Shown here: one piece after another, positions 43,555-55,137 of the stretch | Position numbering within the stretch: the stretch's first letter is position 1 | Layout: the number at the start of each line of letters is the position of its first letter | NCBI GenBank assembly: GCA_020912385.1 | Contig: CP087219.1 | Coordinates: 620,001 to 684,000 of the forward strand | Source of the DNA: Neofusicoccum parvum | Lineage: Eukaryota > Ascomycota > Dothideomycetes > Botryosphaeriales > Botryosphaeriaceae | Reading direction: 5' to 3' | Length of the DNA: 64,000 nucleotides | Notes under the pieces: model-generated | What the model saw: only the letters and a program-made list of their open reading frames with translations | What the model was told of the DNA's origin: nothing | Databases searched by the model: none | Position numbers and translations under genes: made by a program

Positions 43555-44681
43555 TCACCGCGCCGTCAGCATGTCCCGCACCTGGCCCCAGTAGCCCGCC
43601 GTCACTACTGGCTCGATTTCCTCCTTGGCCAGCCACTTGAAGTCAGCCAGTCCGTACTTGTTTTCCGCCAGATTCGCCTGGCCCGCCATGATGCGTGCCT
43701 TCATGAAGAAGATCTTCTCTCCCAGCTCCTCCATGCCCTTGTCTGCGTTCTGGATCTTCTTCTGGAACTTGTGCTGGTAGTGTCCAATGGGATGGTTTCC
43801 GACCACCCAGGTGTTCATGTTGACGCCCCCGGCATGAACCAATACTCGCTCTGCAGCCTGTCGTGACGTTAGCGCTAGGCATTGCAGTGCTGAACAAGTC
43901 AACTTACGTTGTAGAGATTCTCGCGGCCAACCAGACGGTCCTGGGGAAAGCCCCACCTGCCGCTGCCATCCTTGACCAGCAGATAGAGTGTCCTTGACAG
44001 CATCCTGTTCAAGCTCTTTTGATCCCCGGCCTTGTCTGCCTCTGTCACCCTTGGCAATGGCCGCTCGGCGGACTCGGCTTTCTTGCCACCCTGCCCCGTG
44101 CTGTCCGCTCCCGTAGACTCCAGATCCTTGAGCAGAGCTTCTCTCTGATGATCAGGCTCGCTCTCTTGAGCCCCTACGAGAAGCTCATCATTCCAGCCCT
44201 CCTTGCCGTGCGCACGGTAGTCACCAATGTCACGAGCCGCCGTCAGCCGCTGCTTCTGCTTGCGCTTCCACTCAAGGTCTGCAGTGGTGCCCTTCTTGTA
44301 ATAGAAGTATCTCGTAAACGGAAGGGCGAGACGCTCATTGAGACGGCGTTGATAGAGGAACAAGGCCTTCTCGAATGGGTGGAGGTCGCGAGTGAGGACG
44401 GGCGGTCGCGAGAGGACGACGCCGGCGCGGACCTGGTATGCCTGCTGGGGCGCCGCAGCCTGGGAAACGGGAGGGACGTGAGAGGCGTCTGCAGGAGACT
44501 CCTGGACGGCGGCAGCGGCGCTGGCGAAGCGTCTCCGGGAGATAGTCTCGCGGCACGAGATGCAGATGGAGTCCTTTGCTGGGCGGCGCAGATGCATTAG
44601 CAGGGCGGATCCAATGGGCAGGGACCGCGACGCACCAGACTTCGAGGCCAATTGCCTCGCACTCCTTTGGCCGGCGTTCAT
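43555..44681 (-). CDS. MRPL17: Mitochondrial large-subunit ribosomal protein mL46
   Basis: Two exons (43908-44681, 43555-43857) with a 50-nt intron (GTAAGT...GACAG) give 358 residues, longer than yeast Mrpl17 (281). I chose MNAGQRSARQLAS as the start because it begins a basic, Ser/Arg-rich mitochondrial presequence ending around SRRRFASAAA; an upstream frame extension to 44837 has no such character. The body shows the mL46 features AGVVLSRPPVLTRDLHPFEK, the basic KRKQKQRLTAARD helix and the Nudix-like C-terminal domain (RWGFPQDRLV, then AAERVLVHAGG, NKYGLADFKWLAKEE). It is a structural component of the mitochondrial ribosome. The homeodomain gene is divergent from it. Confidence 0.92.
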
Positions 44682-45485
44682 CTCACCATACGGCCGCGGT
44701 GGCTGACGTTGCGATGGGCGGGAGCTGGTGCCAGGTCCAAAAAGTTCGGCGGAGCGTGGCCGAGCGGCGCACGTGACCGGGCTTGGCGGGCACAACAAAA
44801 CTCGGCGCGACGAAGCAGCAGGGCCTCTTCTCTCCACGGCATCAACCTTATCTCCAGTGACGTCTCTGCTTCATGAAGCGCTGGTCATTTACACGGTGCC
44901 CAGATGGAGTCGAGCGGTCTTTTTCGCTAGCGGTACCTTCGCAACCTCAAGGCGTACTGTTAGATAGATACTGCTCACAAGCCTGGCTGCGCCGACGTGT
45001 CTTGGACGCTGGCAGCGCACCGGAAGCACCGCCGGCGGTGTCTTGTCTCTCGTCGGCGGAGCTGCCGCAGCGATGCGCGGCGTTCTGCGCGCATCGCCGG
45101 CAGCCTGTACGCCGTCACCGTCACGGGGCTGCAGCAGTACGTAGTCAGTCGCGGGTGCGCACACGCTGGGGCGGCACGGGTTCGCCTCATGTGTCAGCTC
45201 CCGCCGAGTCACAAGCACCGCTTCGTGTGCAGCTCCGCAGCCGGCCAGCACGGCCAGTCGCAACACAGCACGCCCGGGCAAGGCGGCGGCCAGCGTGATC
45301 AAGCCGTGGCTGCCTGCAGGGACAGCAAGTCGCCAAGCTATTTTGGGCGTCTGCGCGACCCTCTGATCTGCGCAGCAACTGCGCCTTGAAAATTTATGCC
45401 TGCCCGCCGTCAGGCGTCGTGCCATTCTCCGCCCGCGATGCTCTCTTGAACCCTCTCCATCCTGCTCTGCCGCCCGCGCAGCACC
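44682..45485. promoter_or_regulatory. Shared divergent intergenic region, mL46 / homeodomain gene
   Basis: About 800 nt separates the start codons of mL46 (-) and the homeodomain gene (+). It is GC-rich with long accidental frames on the minus strand (44889-45785). No TATA box or repeated motif was recognised. Confidence 0.45.
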
Positions 45486-46579
45486 ATGAATCTGATTTCC
45501 AGGCTGTTCAACCCCGCCGAGACCTACAGCAGCGCCCTCGGCGCCAACATCTTCGAGCCGCGGCCGCCGGATGCCCCACGCAGCAGCCTGGAGGGCTTTC
45601 TGGCAGACGTCGCTGAGTGCGTCCAGCAGACGCCCTCCGAGTTTGGATGTGCGCCAGATCGGAAACCTGGATCCTTGACTGCGGTGGAGTTGTCTTCTAC
45701 CCCACTTATGAAGCCCCTGGGACCCGCGTTCTCCTCTCCACGGACGCCTGAGTCGCAGCCGACGGTCGGCTATGTCAGGCAGCATGCTTTGCCGCGGATT
45801 GGCACCTGGAAGAGCACGGAGAGGTGCAACATTTCGGCATCCAGCGACTCTTCATCGCCGGAGTAAGGGGTGTTCTAATCTTGAGATATGGTGTGAGATA
45901 GCTGACAGATTGCAGCAAGGATCTTGGCGGGCGATCAGAGAGCAACGATCAGTCGGATCTCCAAGACGACAAGGATCTTCTCTCTGACTACTACGACAAT
46001 CTCACCAAGCTTCATGCCATGGAGGAGAGGCTCAAGAGTCTGGAAGACGACATGAGAGGAATGGAAATTATGCAAAAGACCCGGCATTTGCTGGGACAGC
46101 AGCCGCTGTTCATTGATCTACCACTGTGGGACCGTCATCGTCAATCCCTGAATGATCGGCTGGAGCAGCTCCGCATCCACAATCAAATCCTACGATCACA
46201 CTGCATCAAGCGTGGCCTTCTCCTCCTCCCGAATCCGTCCGCTTTCAGCCGAAGTGCATCTGTCTCGACAGGACAAGGAAGCGGACGGGCCTTACCCCAA
46301 CCAACAACAGCAACAATAACGCCTTTGAAGAACAGGGGCCGCTCGGCCACCTTGCCTGTGGCCCTTATAGAGCAAGCCGTCTCGAACCATCGGTCCGATC
46401 GAAAGAGAATCCCCCGCCCGGCGAAGGCCATCCTCGAGTACCATTTTTCGTTGGCTCCGCAACCCACTGACGCCGACGTGGAATGTCTTGCGCAGAAGAC
46501 CGGGCTTCCGATGAGAAGAGTCAGGACCTGGTTCATCACGAAACGAGCTCTGTGCAAGGAGAACGGCAACCCGCCCTGA
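45486..46579 (+). CDS. Homeodomain protein with non-canonical recognition helix
   Basis: Two exons (45486-45862, 45916-46579) with a 53-nt intron (GTAAGG...TGCAG) give 346 residues. The N-terminal half is Ser/Pro-rich and without a known domain. A coiled-coil-like stretch (EERLKSLEDDMRGMEIM and LNDRLEQLRIHNQILR) occupies about residues 160-225. Near the C-terminus a homeodomain spans about residues 285-340: RKRIPRPAKAILEYHF, TDADVECLAQKTGLPMRRV and the third helix VRTWFITKRAL. W48, F49 and R53 are kept, but position 51, almost always Asn, is Thr, and position 50 is Ile. This suggests altered or lost base-specific DNA contact. It is probably a nuclear regulator; its targets are unknown. Confidence 0.8.
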
Positions 46580-49047
46580 TCACATGATCCATCAAACCAC
46601 CGATGAGCATATTCGCCGCAGTGATCAGTATCCTTGTCCAGGAGTGTACCTCGGCTTCGTCGACAGCTCAGGCAATGCACTTGTGTACCGCCGCAGTTGA
46701 TCCACATAGGACGAAAGCAGTCTATCTTACGATTGTAAATGTTGAGAAGCACAACCCAGATGCCTCGACTCCGCCACGGAATCCCAAGAGGTGCATTTCA
46801 TGAGGCTTGGGAGATACCCCGAGGCATTCGAGCAACTATCAGTCATACCACAACGGACGGGTAGATTCTCAGTCCGCTGTGCGGACCGTTAGCAGATATG
46901 GGTCCGCCGGAATGTTTTCAGCAAATCCATGTGGGCTTTTCTGAACTCATGATCTGTAGGCCGATGAAAAAGTAGAGGTTGGTTATGGAAAGACGTCAGA
47001 CGCAATGTTGGATGAGTAAGCACTGTAATGAATGTGGATGGATTAATGTATAAATTAGTGAGGAGAGGCGAGTGGCCGTTTTGGAGTTCTACGCGGGTAT
47101 TGACGGTGGAGGAGACGCTGCTGGTCGGCCAGGAACTGGAATGCACATGAGCCATACAGGAGTTGCAATCCAACCAATCCATTCGCTTCCGTCCTGCCAA
47201 GAACAAGAGCATCTCTATCTAGGGGTTCTAATATACTCACTGGTATTTCTCAGTACACATCAACCACTCCGCCCTGTCGGTACATCCAATCGGGACAGGA
47301 TAGCGTTTAGAGCGGAAAATCACGCTATAGGCCCCATCATCCTCCCCATATCGGATGGGAAGACACTTTGTGTTGCACAGGCTGACTGGATCAGAACCAT
47401 ACGGGCACGACGCTTACGATCCGCCTAATGCCTTGCCGTTGACCTACAGCTAAAGCATCGTATTTTCTTTCACCCGAAAGTCCGAAATTTAAAAGTGTAG
47501 GCATATTTGTCCCACAATGTCTGTCAACGAGAGATCATAAAGCTTCCTCTGGACGTCATAAGTTCATAACTGAATGGCCCAGGTCGTGTGCACGTAACGA
47601 AGTGCACACGCCCAAGAAATGCAGAACATTGGTCCCATCTAGTCACTATGGCTGCAGGGAGTGGTAGCTGCTCTATATGTTAAGTGATCAAATTTCGTTA
47701 TCTATGTAAACATTGTTACTGAGTTCAACATACAGCCTGCTTGGGAATGGAAGCACTTCGTTGAAATATACATCAATTTCAGGCATCGGTTTAACAGTAT
47801 GCACTACGTGGCGCCTAACAATTCTTCTCCCTCTTAGCTGTGCTTTTGAAGTACTTGTCCCAAAGCTCAAGGGACGGGTCTGTGCCAAAACAACACTTAA
47901 TTGCGATGGTCCTACTAAATACAAGACTCTGCTGGCCTGGGGATCCCAGGCTCCAGGGTCTATGAGAGCACTGTTTTTAGTATCTATTTCCACCATGAGC
48001 GTAGTGTCAAGAGTGATAGCATATGCATTTCGTCTCGAGGCCGGGTTGCCGAAATCAACGGCGCTAGCGCGTCTAATATATGCTCAGCTGAATGGTTTCG
48101 GTAAGTCTGATGGTTTTTCTATCTTTTTGTTATTGATCTCTATTAAAGTATTCTCCCTGTACTATGCAAACTCCAAAAGAGTCTTGACAGAGGTAATCCT
48201 TTAGCAGTTCCTCCACGGTGTCACTCTTAAGAAGTATGTGTGTTATGGACAGTCCCGGCGAGGCTGGAGGCGCTTCGAAATGTGGGAACCACACTTTTTA
48301 ATCCGGGAGATGTAGTTTGTAAGCAGTTACAGTACTAGCATCGGTAGCAATTCCGGAGATATAGATTGCCAAGAGAATGTGGTTACTGAGGACAAGGATC
48401 CCTGCCTACTCTTATACGGAGTGGCGCCGCAACGGTCACCCAGATCCGAGGTCGAGTTGCAAACCATCCCCGTAGGATACAATAGACTGAATGTTTAATT
48501 GTCAACGTGGACGAGTTTCCTGTGAAAATAGAAGAGCATATGTATTTGAATGACCAGGATCACTATCGAGGCGCATCTTACTTCTTAAGCCCAAGCGAGC
48601 ACAAACTCGCTTCCAGTAATCTGGACTTTCCACTGGACCCTGCAGCCAAGTGTTTTGTCCTTCGTATTCAGCGCCAAAAATGCGTTCTAGACACCACCGA
48701 CCTGATCAGTCAAGATAGCCAAGGAGACCGTATCACCATGAATTGCTAAGAATCGGGCGGAAGCATCTCCCACCGTAACGCTCGGTTTTCTTCCATGCAT
48801 TCATGATGCGCCTCGGATCCAGTTTCATCGTCACCATCAGCCGTTGTATCTACCGAGATAGTGGGCTGTTTTCCACGTCACGGATTGAAAGCTCCGCTCT
48901 GTAGTAAGCCGGAAAAGGGAGGTGGGCGCAATCTAGGCCATCCGCTACTTGAGGAGTATAAGAGTGCTTGCAGCTTTCGTGCTATCGAGAAACAATTCTC
49001 AAGATTATTCTCTCAATTCACACGAAGAAAGCTACACGGAGACTACG
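46580..49047. other. Gene-poor stretch, no firm gene
   Basis: AT-richer sequence after the homeodomain gene. Two opposing frames at 47688-47996 (-) and 47713-48204 (+) overlap, and neither has a recognised domain. A frame at 48507-48749 (+) also lacks a domain or flanking exons. A TATA-like GTATAAGA near 48956 is about 90 nt upstream of the small secreted-peptide gene. Confidence 0.45.
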
Positions 49048-49524
49048 ATGAAGCCTGTATCACCCTTTCTTCTTACGATCTTCGCGGCCCTCTCGCTCGC
49101 ACAAATCCAAGTCACGGATGACGCTGAAAACATCACTGTAAGTACTCCAAAATCTCAAGATGATCACAGTCGCACCTCATACCCATTGCTAAATTGTCTG
49201 CATTCCAGAGACGCTCTCCTCAGGATCCGGTTGTAACCGAACCTGCTGTTGCCCAGATTTTAGCCGCTGTAAGTCAACTCATATGATTCGAAAGTCCCGA
49301 GGCTCCATTCTACTCGGCCGAAGTAGTTTTCACACTAACAAATGGGAAGCGTGAGGCCGGTCCTTACGGTGGCGAGGCTCCGCACCAACCCAAGCGCGAT
49401 GCCCAGCCTCAGGCTATCTCGGAGCCGTTGGTGATCCCGGTTGTCACTGTGAGCAACACATCAATAAATCTGCCGTTGAATGAATCATGCTCACTACTAC
49501 GACCTTCAGGAACCCGTTTCTTGA
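49048..49524 (+). CDS. Small secreted peptide precursor, possible Kex2 substrate
   Basis: Four short exons (49048-49137, 49209-49268, 49350-49448, 49510-49524), all joined in phase 0 with introns of 71, 81 and 61 nt (GTAAGT, GTAAGT, GTGAGC donors; an ACTAAC branch in intron 2), give 87 residues. MKPVSPFLLTIFAALSLA is a clear signal peptide. An N-glycosylation site NIT follows. Dibasic sites RR (31-32) and KR (65-66) could be cut by the Kex2 protease. The motif PVVTEP occurs twice, once in exon 2 and once across the exon 3-4 junction, which independently supports that splice. There are no cysteines. The protein could be a processed peptide, a pheromone-like precursor or an effector; I recognise no family. 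Confidence 0.55.
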
Positions 49525-50913
49525 GGCATGGTACCCGTGGTGGACAACAACCAGAGTCAGTCACGTCTCATGAGGAGATTGTTATTGAACTCATATGTAC
49601 ATACCGACAGCATGAAACAATCGAGCCAAGCATAGACTACTCCCCTTTAGTGTACGAGACACTCTTTGTGATGCTGCAGGACAAATAATAGCACAACCTG
49701 TTACCAATGTTGAAATGCTCATCATGACGAAAAGTGCATCCCTCGGTTGTAACTTGTAGGTCATAGATCATGGACTACAGAGCCGTAAAGAAGCTGATAG
49801 TAACGTGCTTCACTGGTACTACTCTCGTTTCCTTCGATAGATCCTCCCAGCGCAAATAGTCTGTTCATGGCATCTCCAACGATTCTAATACTTTAAATTA
49901 AATCTTTCGCTCTTTTGTGTGTCACTGATTAACCGTTGACAGTTCTTGCTTCTGCAGACGAAAAGTTTTGGCGACCACCTCCGCAAGCTTCCTTTTCAAA
50001 GCGCAGAAGTCAGTTGAGGCTCTGGTGGGTGGATTCATCCGAGAGTCCCAAAGCACAGCAGGCGTCTTGAATTATGCTCAGAAAAAAGCACTTCATGGCG
50101 GTACGAGTAGGAAATAGAACTGGGATCTGATATGAAATGATTATTTGAATCTCTCGCTTTTCTTTCTTAGCTGAATAGAAGTGTGAAATCTGATCTGGTA
50201 AAAGGGTAGGGCATCATGAAAGTGTTAAACACGAGACTCTTGCTGTATTCCACTTGTTATCCCTTCGTGTCTCCTTGCTTCACCCTAAGTCTTTCTGCTC
50301 CATACTACTCCATCTTCTTGTGATTGTTGACTCCCCTTCTCGCGCGAGTACTGCAAAGGTCACCGCCACGACTACAGACTGCGGCCAATTCTACCGTCTA
50401 ACCGGGGAGTTGAAACCTAACTCAAATGAGCTTCCGTTTAGCATTGGGACGGGTGCTTCATTCTGCCTACCTCAACACTAAGCCGCACACGCAATCACAA
50501 TAAGACCAAGACACAAGATACTTCAACTAGCATTCCACCGTATCCACATTATGATTCTGAAGAAATCTATTACCGACTACGCTCCCCGCAGCCCCCGACA
50601 TCAACCCATCATACAAATAGACACCTTCAACTCACATGAATCGTGTCATTGGGGTTGAAGCCACCATCCAGATGTAGAAGTACTTTGACTCAAATCTCAA
50701 AGCCATCTGGATGCATGCCTCAACCACCTCTGTAGGCACTTCACCTTTACCAAGCGTTATGGCGGCTGGAGCATCTCGCTCGCACCACCACATCTCCCTT
50801 GACACACTGCAGCCCAGACCCCAACCCAAAATCGAACCATCCGGAACGCCAAGCGCCAATAGCAGCTCGAAGCGGCCGCCTCCCTTCCACCCTTTACCTT
50901 ACAAAACCCCTTT
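49525..50913. other. Intergenic, no gene recognised
   Basis: AT-rich region between the peptide gene and the convergent ZIP transporter. A 75-residue frame at 50254-50481 starts with a hydrophobic stretch and has two cysteines, but there is no further support. Confidence 0.45.
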
Positions 50914-52326
50914 TCAATGCCCATGCGCACCGTGTCCAACCTGCGTCAGCAGCGGCACCAGCATACCCGCCACCATGACCGCGATCTCCGAACCGGACTG
51001 GCCCTTCGGCTTGCCGTGTGAAGCGTATCCGTCCAGCAGACCGCTGTCGCCGTATCCGTTGGCAAGGAGGGAGCTGTTCGTGGAGCCAGAGCGGGAGCGC
51101 AGGGGCCCGTTGTGGGGGTGGGAGCTGGTCGATTCTTGCATCGAGTGCATGGCAACATATCTGCGGAGGATAGAGTCAGTGAGGAAGTAAGAAAAGAGGC
51201 TACGAGGGACGCTTACAGGAAGGTGCCGCCGGAGAAAAGGAGCACGCAGCCTGTTGCGAACTGCATGCCTTCCTCTCCGCCGAGTGTTTCCCGTCCGAGG
51301 ATGTTGACGGCGACCCAGGTTGCTACTGCGCCGGCTGGTGCGGCGAGACTGAATATGATTAAATGTGTGCGGGCGGTGCGTTTGCTGAGGCCCTGCTTGA
51401 GGAGTACAGATGTAAGGCCGAATGCAGCAGGTGCTTTGTGGAGCATGATTGCGAAAAAGATAATGAGCCCGAGCTTTGCGCTGGATGCGCTTGAAGATGC
51501 GCCCAATGCTATGCCATCTGCAGCAGCGTGTATGACGAGGCCAATGGTTGTGGCTGGTGGATTTGATTGCGAGCTCTGTGATGCGGCGTCGACGGGATAA
51601 AGATTCGGGGAGTGGGACGGCGAGTGGTGCAGACCGCTGGAGAGGTTTGATAGAGAAATGTGGAGAGGTCTTGTTGGAGCAGCGGCCATGATGTTGGGTA
51701 GTACGTCAATCAGATACATCAGGATGAAGCCGAAGATCAGGGATAGGCCGACCCAGGCATGCGGCTCCTTGTGATCCTCCTTCTCCGCATGATGCTCGGA
51801 ACCCTCAGGGCGGCCGACCTGGACAGGGTCGTCGCCGTCATCCTGGATGGGATCTGGGTCCTGAGCAGCTCGAGACCAACTTGAGGAGTCGGTCGTCAAG
51901 TCCGCGAGTGTCTCCGCATTGCCCTTCGCACGCGCCAGGTCATCCGTCCAGCGGTCAATGACTTCGCGATTCCGGGCCGACGAACGGGCATGCAATGCTT
52001 TTGGCACGTCGAGGTCGTCCAAGTATACCTGACGTTCATTTTGGGTGTGCGAGCTTGCTTCGTGGGCCGTGTATAGGGTCTCGATCCCCTCGGGGATGAT
52101 GACGATCAGCGAGGTGCCGACCAGCACGCCGGTGCCCATGGCGGACATGAAGCGGAGGTGGCGGTGCGACATGGAAAACGACAGGGGCAGCGAGCCGGCG
52201 AGGAAGGAGCTGCAGGAGTATGAGCTACGGGCGACGACGGACAGAGGAGCATGCGCGATTTGCGGCGACGCACGATATGGCCATGATCATGCTCAGGCCG
52301 AGCAGCATAAACAGGCCGTTCCACAT
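50914..52326 (-). CDS. ZIP family zinc transporter (ZIP9/SLC39A9-like)
   Basis: Three exons (52274-52326, 51217-52209, 50914-51160) with introns of 64 and 56 nt give 430 residues. The N-terminal hydrophobic segment MWNGLFMLLGLSMIMAIS is completed by SFLAGSLPLSFS across intron 1, then MGTGVLVGTSLIVIIPEG forms the family's second helix. A hydrophilic Asp/His-containing loop covers about 70-170. The metal-transport helices carry GLVIHAAADGIALGAS (HxxxD/G motif) and IIFFAIMLHKAPAAFGL (HK motif), the conserved pair in ZIP transporters. The protein ends in a helix followed by GHGAHGH. Members of this branch sit in Golgi or plasma membrane and move zinc, or manganese in yeast Atx2. The gene is divergent from HAT1. 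Confidence 0.93.
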
Positions 52327-52746
52327 GGCGGTGGCGGGAGTGTGGGGAGGGCGCGTAGAGGCTGGAACGAGCGGCGGGCAGGCGCAATGGACAGCGGGCG
52401 GGTCGGGGAGCGATGAGAAAGCTACACCATGGCGCTGAGAGCTGGAGGCGGGAGACCGGCAGGGTGGCAGGGCGAAACTGGCGATGACGGCGTGCGACCA
52501 GACGAGCTGGCGTGGCCTGCGGGCGCGCCGAACCGTAGGGCTGGACACGGACCCTGGTGGGAAGCTCGGGCCCTGTCTGAGTCGCGCAGCGGCACAGCAA
52601 GACGCGTGCAAGTGACGCCCGACGTGCAGCGGCGCGCCTCTGCTGCTCCCACAGCTTCCGTCGCAACGCGACTTGGCAACCGGCAGTCTGTCGCGCATCG
52701 CTCTTGCGCAAGCCCCGTCGCCCCGCTCCGCGCTGCCCTAACCGAC
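52327..52746. promoter_or_regulatory. Shared divergent promoter, ZIP transporter / HAT1
   Basis: Only 420 nt separates the two start codons, so both promoters overlap here. The stretch is GC-rich, and no TATA box was recognised. Confidence 0.5.
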
Positions 52747-54385
52747 ATGGCGAACAGCTTGGAAATGGTCGAGGAGTGTAAGTTGCGCCTCCGCCGCCGC
52801 GCGCGCATCGCAGCTGACCGTCGCGACAGTCCTCGCCGACTCCAACGAGGCTCTGAACCTGAACCTTGTGCGCGCCGGCAAGGATGTCTTCGAGGAGCCC
52901 TTCAATCCCGCCTTTACCTACTCCATCTTCGGCGACGACGAGAAGATTTTCGGGTACAGCGACCTGCAGCTCAACCTCCGCTTCCGCGCTCACGACCTGG
53001 ACCCGTCGTTCGACATCCAGTATGACCAGAAATGGCAGCCCATTGGAGAGACCAAGGCGATGGATCTGAACGAGATGCTGAAGGACTTTCTCATCCCGGG
53101 TGCGTTGCCTGTAGCTGGCGCGCAATTGCGGTTGCTGACCGTCTACAGAGGTCCTTAACGGTGACAAGTCGGCGGAGAACGGCTCCGCGGATAGCCCGGA
53201 CAGCAAGTGGACTCCTCCTGGCAGGCTCATCAAGAAGTACGCGCAGGGTGGTAGGAACTTTGAGATCTGGTGCGGCAGCCTGGCCGACCCCAAGGTCAAG
53301 CAGATCCTGAAGAACATGCAAGTTCTCGTTCCGCTGTACATCGAGGGAGGAACTCTGCAGAACCTAGACGATCAGGATTGGACTATGGAGCGCTGGAAGC
53401 TGTTCCTGCTGTAAGCTATGCGCTTCTCACTGCTTGCTCGATCTAACTCGTCTGCAGCTACGAAAACACGCCTTTGGAAGACGATGACGTCTCCTCGCCT
53501 TACACGTTCGCCGGTTTCGCCACATCTTACCGTCTCTGGGTATTCCCAACGAAGGAGATCCTTGCTCTTACGAGGGACACTCCCGCGGCCCACGCAGCGG
53601 AGAAGGATCCTGTAACGGGCGTCTTCCTTGGCAACTACAGTCCGCTTGACGCGCCGTCTCGCGAGCGCATTTCGCAATTCATCATCATCCCGCCATTCCA
53701 AGGCCAGGCTCATGGTAGCCATCTCTACAACACCATGATGTCCATGTTCCTGAATGACAAGAACGTGTTCGAGGTAACTGTAGAGGACCCGAATGAGGTG
53801 TTTGACGACTTGCGCGATTGGTGCGACCTTGCACGCCTCCGCCAGAACCCTACTTTCGCTTCAATCACCATCGCAGACTCTGTCCCCGACCAGGCTTTGT
53901 CCCCGGATGCGGAGGCACCCTCCTCGCTACTGCTGCCTCAGGACAAGCTTACCAAGATCCGTCATGCGTCCAAGATCGTCCCTAGGCAGTTCCACCGTTT
54001 GGTCGAGATGCACACGCTCAGCCAAATTCCGCCAAACCACCGTAAGCCGGCACGTCTTACTCGCAAGCACAAGGCTGCTGATGCAAACGATCGCCGGTAC
54101 TACTTCTGGAGACACCTGGTCAAGGAGCGGCTGTACAACCACAACAGGGATCAACTCATGCAGATTGATGCCGACGAGCGGGTGGAAAAGATTGAGGCAG
54201 CCCTGGCGGGAGTGGAGGCGGAGTACGAGAGCAAGCTCGAGGTGGCTACGAGGAGGGCAGCAAATGGAGAGGGACGGAGCGAGGGTGGAAAGAGGATTCC
54301 CGCTAAGAGGAAGGCTGTCATTGAAGACGACGAGGATGATGATGACGAAGAAGAGGACGCAAAGAAGGCTAGGGTGGACGCGTGA
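52747..54385 (+). CDS. HAT1: Histone acetyltransferase type B, catalytic subunit Hat1
   Basis: Four exons (52747-52777, 52830-53099, 53149-53410, 53458-54385) with introns of 52, 49 and 47 nt give 496 residues. Hat1 acetylates newly made histone H4 at Lys5/Lys12 before deposition, with partner Hat2. The N-terminal domain holds FNPAFTYSIFGDDEKIFGY and FRAHDLDPSFDIQYD. The acetyl-CoA-binding loop is IIPPFQGQAHGSHLY, and TVEDPNEVFDDLRDWCD contains the Glu that acts as general base in yeast Hat1. The C-terminus is longer than in yeast (374 residues): a helix followed by a Lys-rich/acidic tail (KRKAVIEDDEDDDDEEED) that may act in nuclear import or histone binding. The exon 1-2 junction residue is the least certain point. 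Confidence 0.93.
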
Positions 54386-55137
54386 GTGCATATATTACGG
54401 AAGCTATGAGACCACCAGCAGCAGACGTGCAGGGACGGAAAAGATTCATTCAACGGGCGTAAAAGGAACATGGCAGGCAAAGGCGTGGCGTCAAGAGGTC
54501 GAAATTCCTGGACATTTAAGGCGGATCGAACAGCTTGGACCGCCTGCAATAGGTGCGCTGCGGGGGAGCTTCCCGCGTAGATACCGAGAAAGCTGCTGAG
54601 GTGCATAACACTGGGGAATCACGGCATCTACATTGATTTACGGCAGCTGATAATTATGAAATGCGTATTTGGCAGCGTTGCGTGGTGTCTCGACGAAAGG
54701 CCGTGTCAGCACGTTCTGCTGAGCTTCGGAGCTGTCAGCATGGAGCGGGTGCATCGGAGCTGAAGATACTGGGCTCAGCTCCGGTGACGGCCGTGTGTAG
54801 AGACCGCCCGCATGCCTCTCGCTGGCGGAGTGCAGTCGCGCATAGCGATTGAGGATGAAGTCCGTCGCGGGCACGAGCTCTGGAATGCAGACATGGAGCG
54901 CGCAGAAGTGGAGCAGCCCAGAGCGCGGTGAGGCGTGGGCGGCGCGGGCGCGTCGGAGGAGCAGTGGTGCAAGCCGACGTTGGCCGTCGGATTCCCAACC
55001 CGCCGGGCGGCCCCAACACGACTGTGCGGAAGATTTGTCTATCTCGGCCGGCCAAACCACCCTCTCCTCCATCACGCCCATCCCATCCACCGCCCCCTCC
55101 CCTTGTTTCCTCCGCTCCTTTCTCCGCAGTCGAAGCC
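54386..55137. other. Intergenic, HAT1 3' flank and PDA1 promoter
   Basis: No gene is supported. CT-rich sequence just upstream of the PDA1 ATG (55040-55130) is typical of a strongly transcribed fungal gene. The minus-strand frames here are shadows. Confidence 0.5.

Noticed and set aside
44889..45785. 298-residue minus-strand frame
   Set aside because: Antisense to exon 1 of the homeodomain gene and the divergent promoter; no recognisable domain.
48507..48749. 80-residue frame with a VLDTTDLIS segment resembling the retropepsin-like signature
   Set aside because: The resemblance is limited to a few residues. The rest of the fold, in particular the second-half DVILG strand, is missing and no flanking exon was found.
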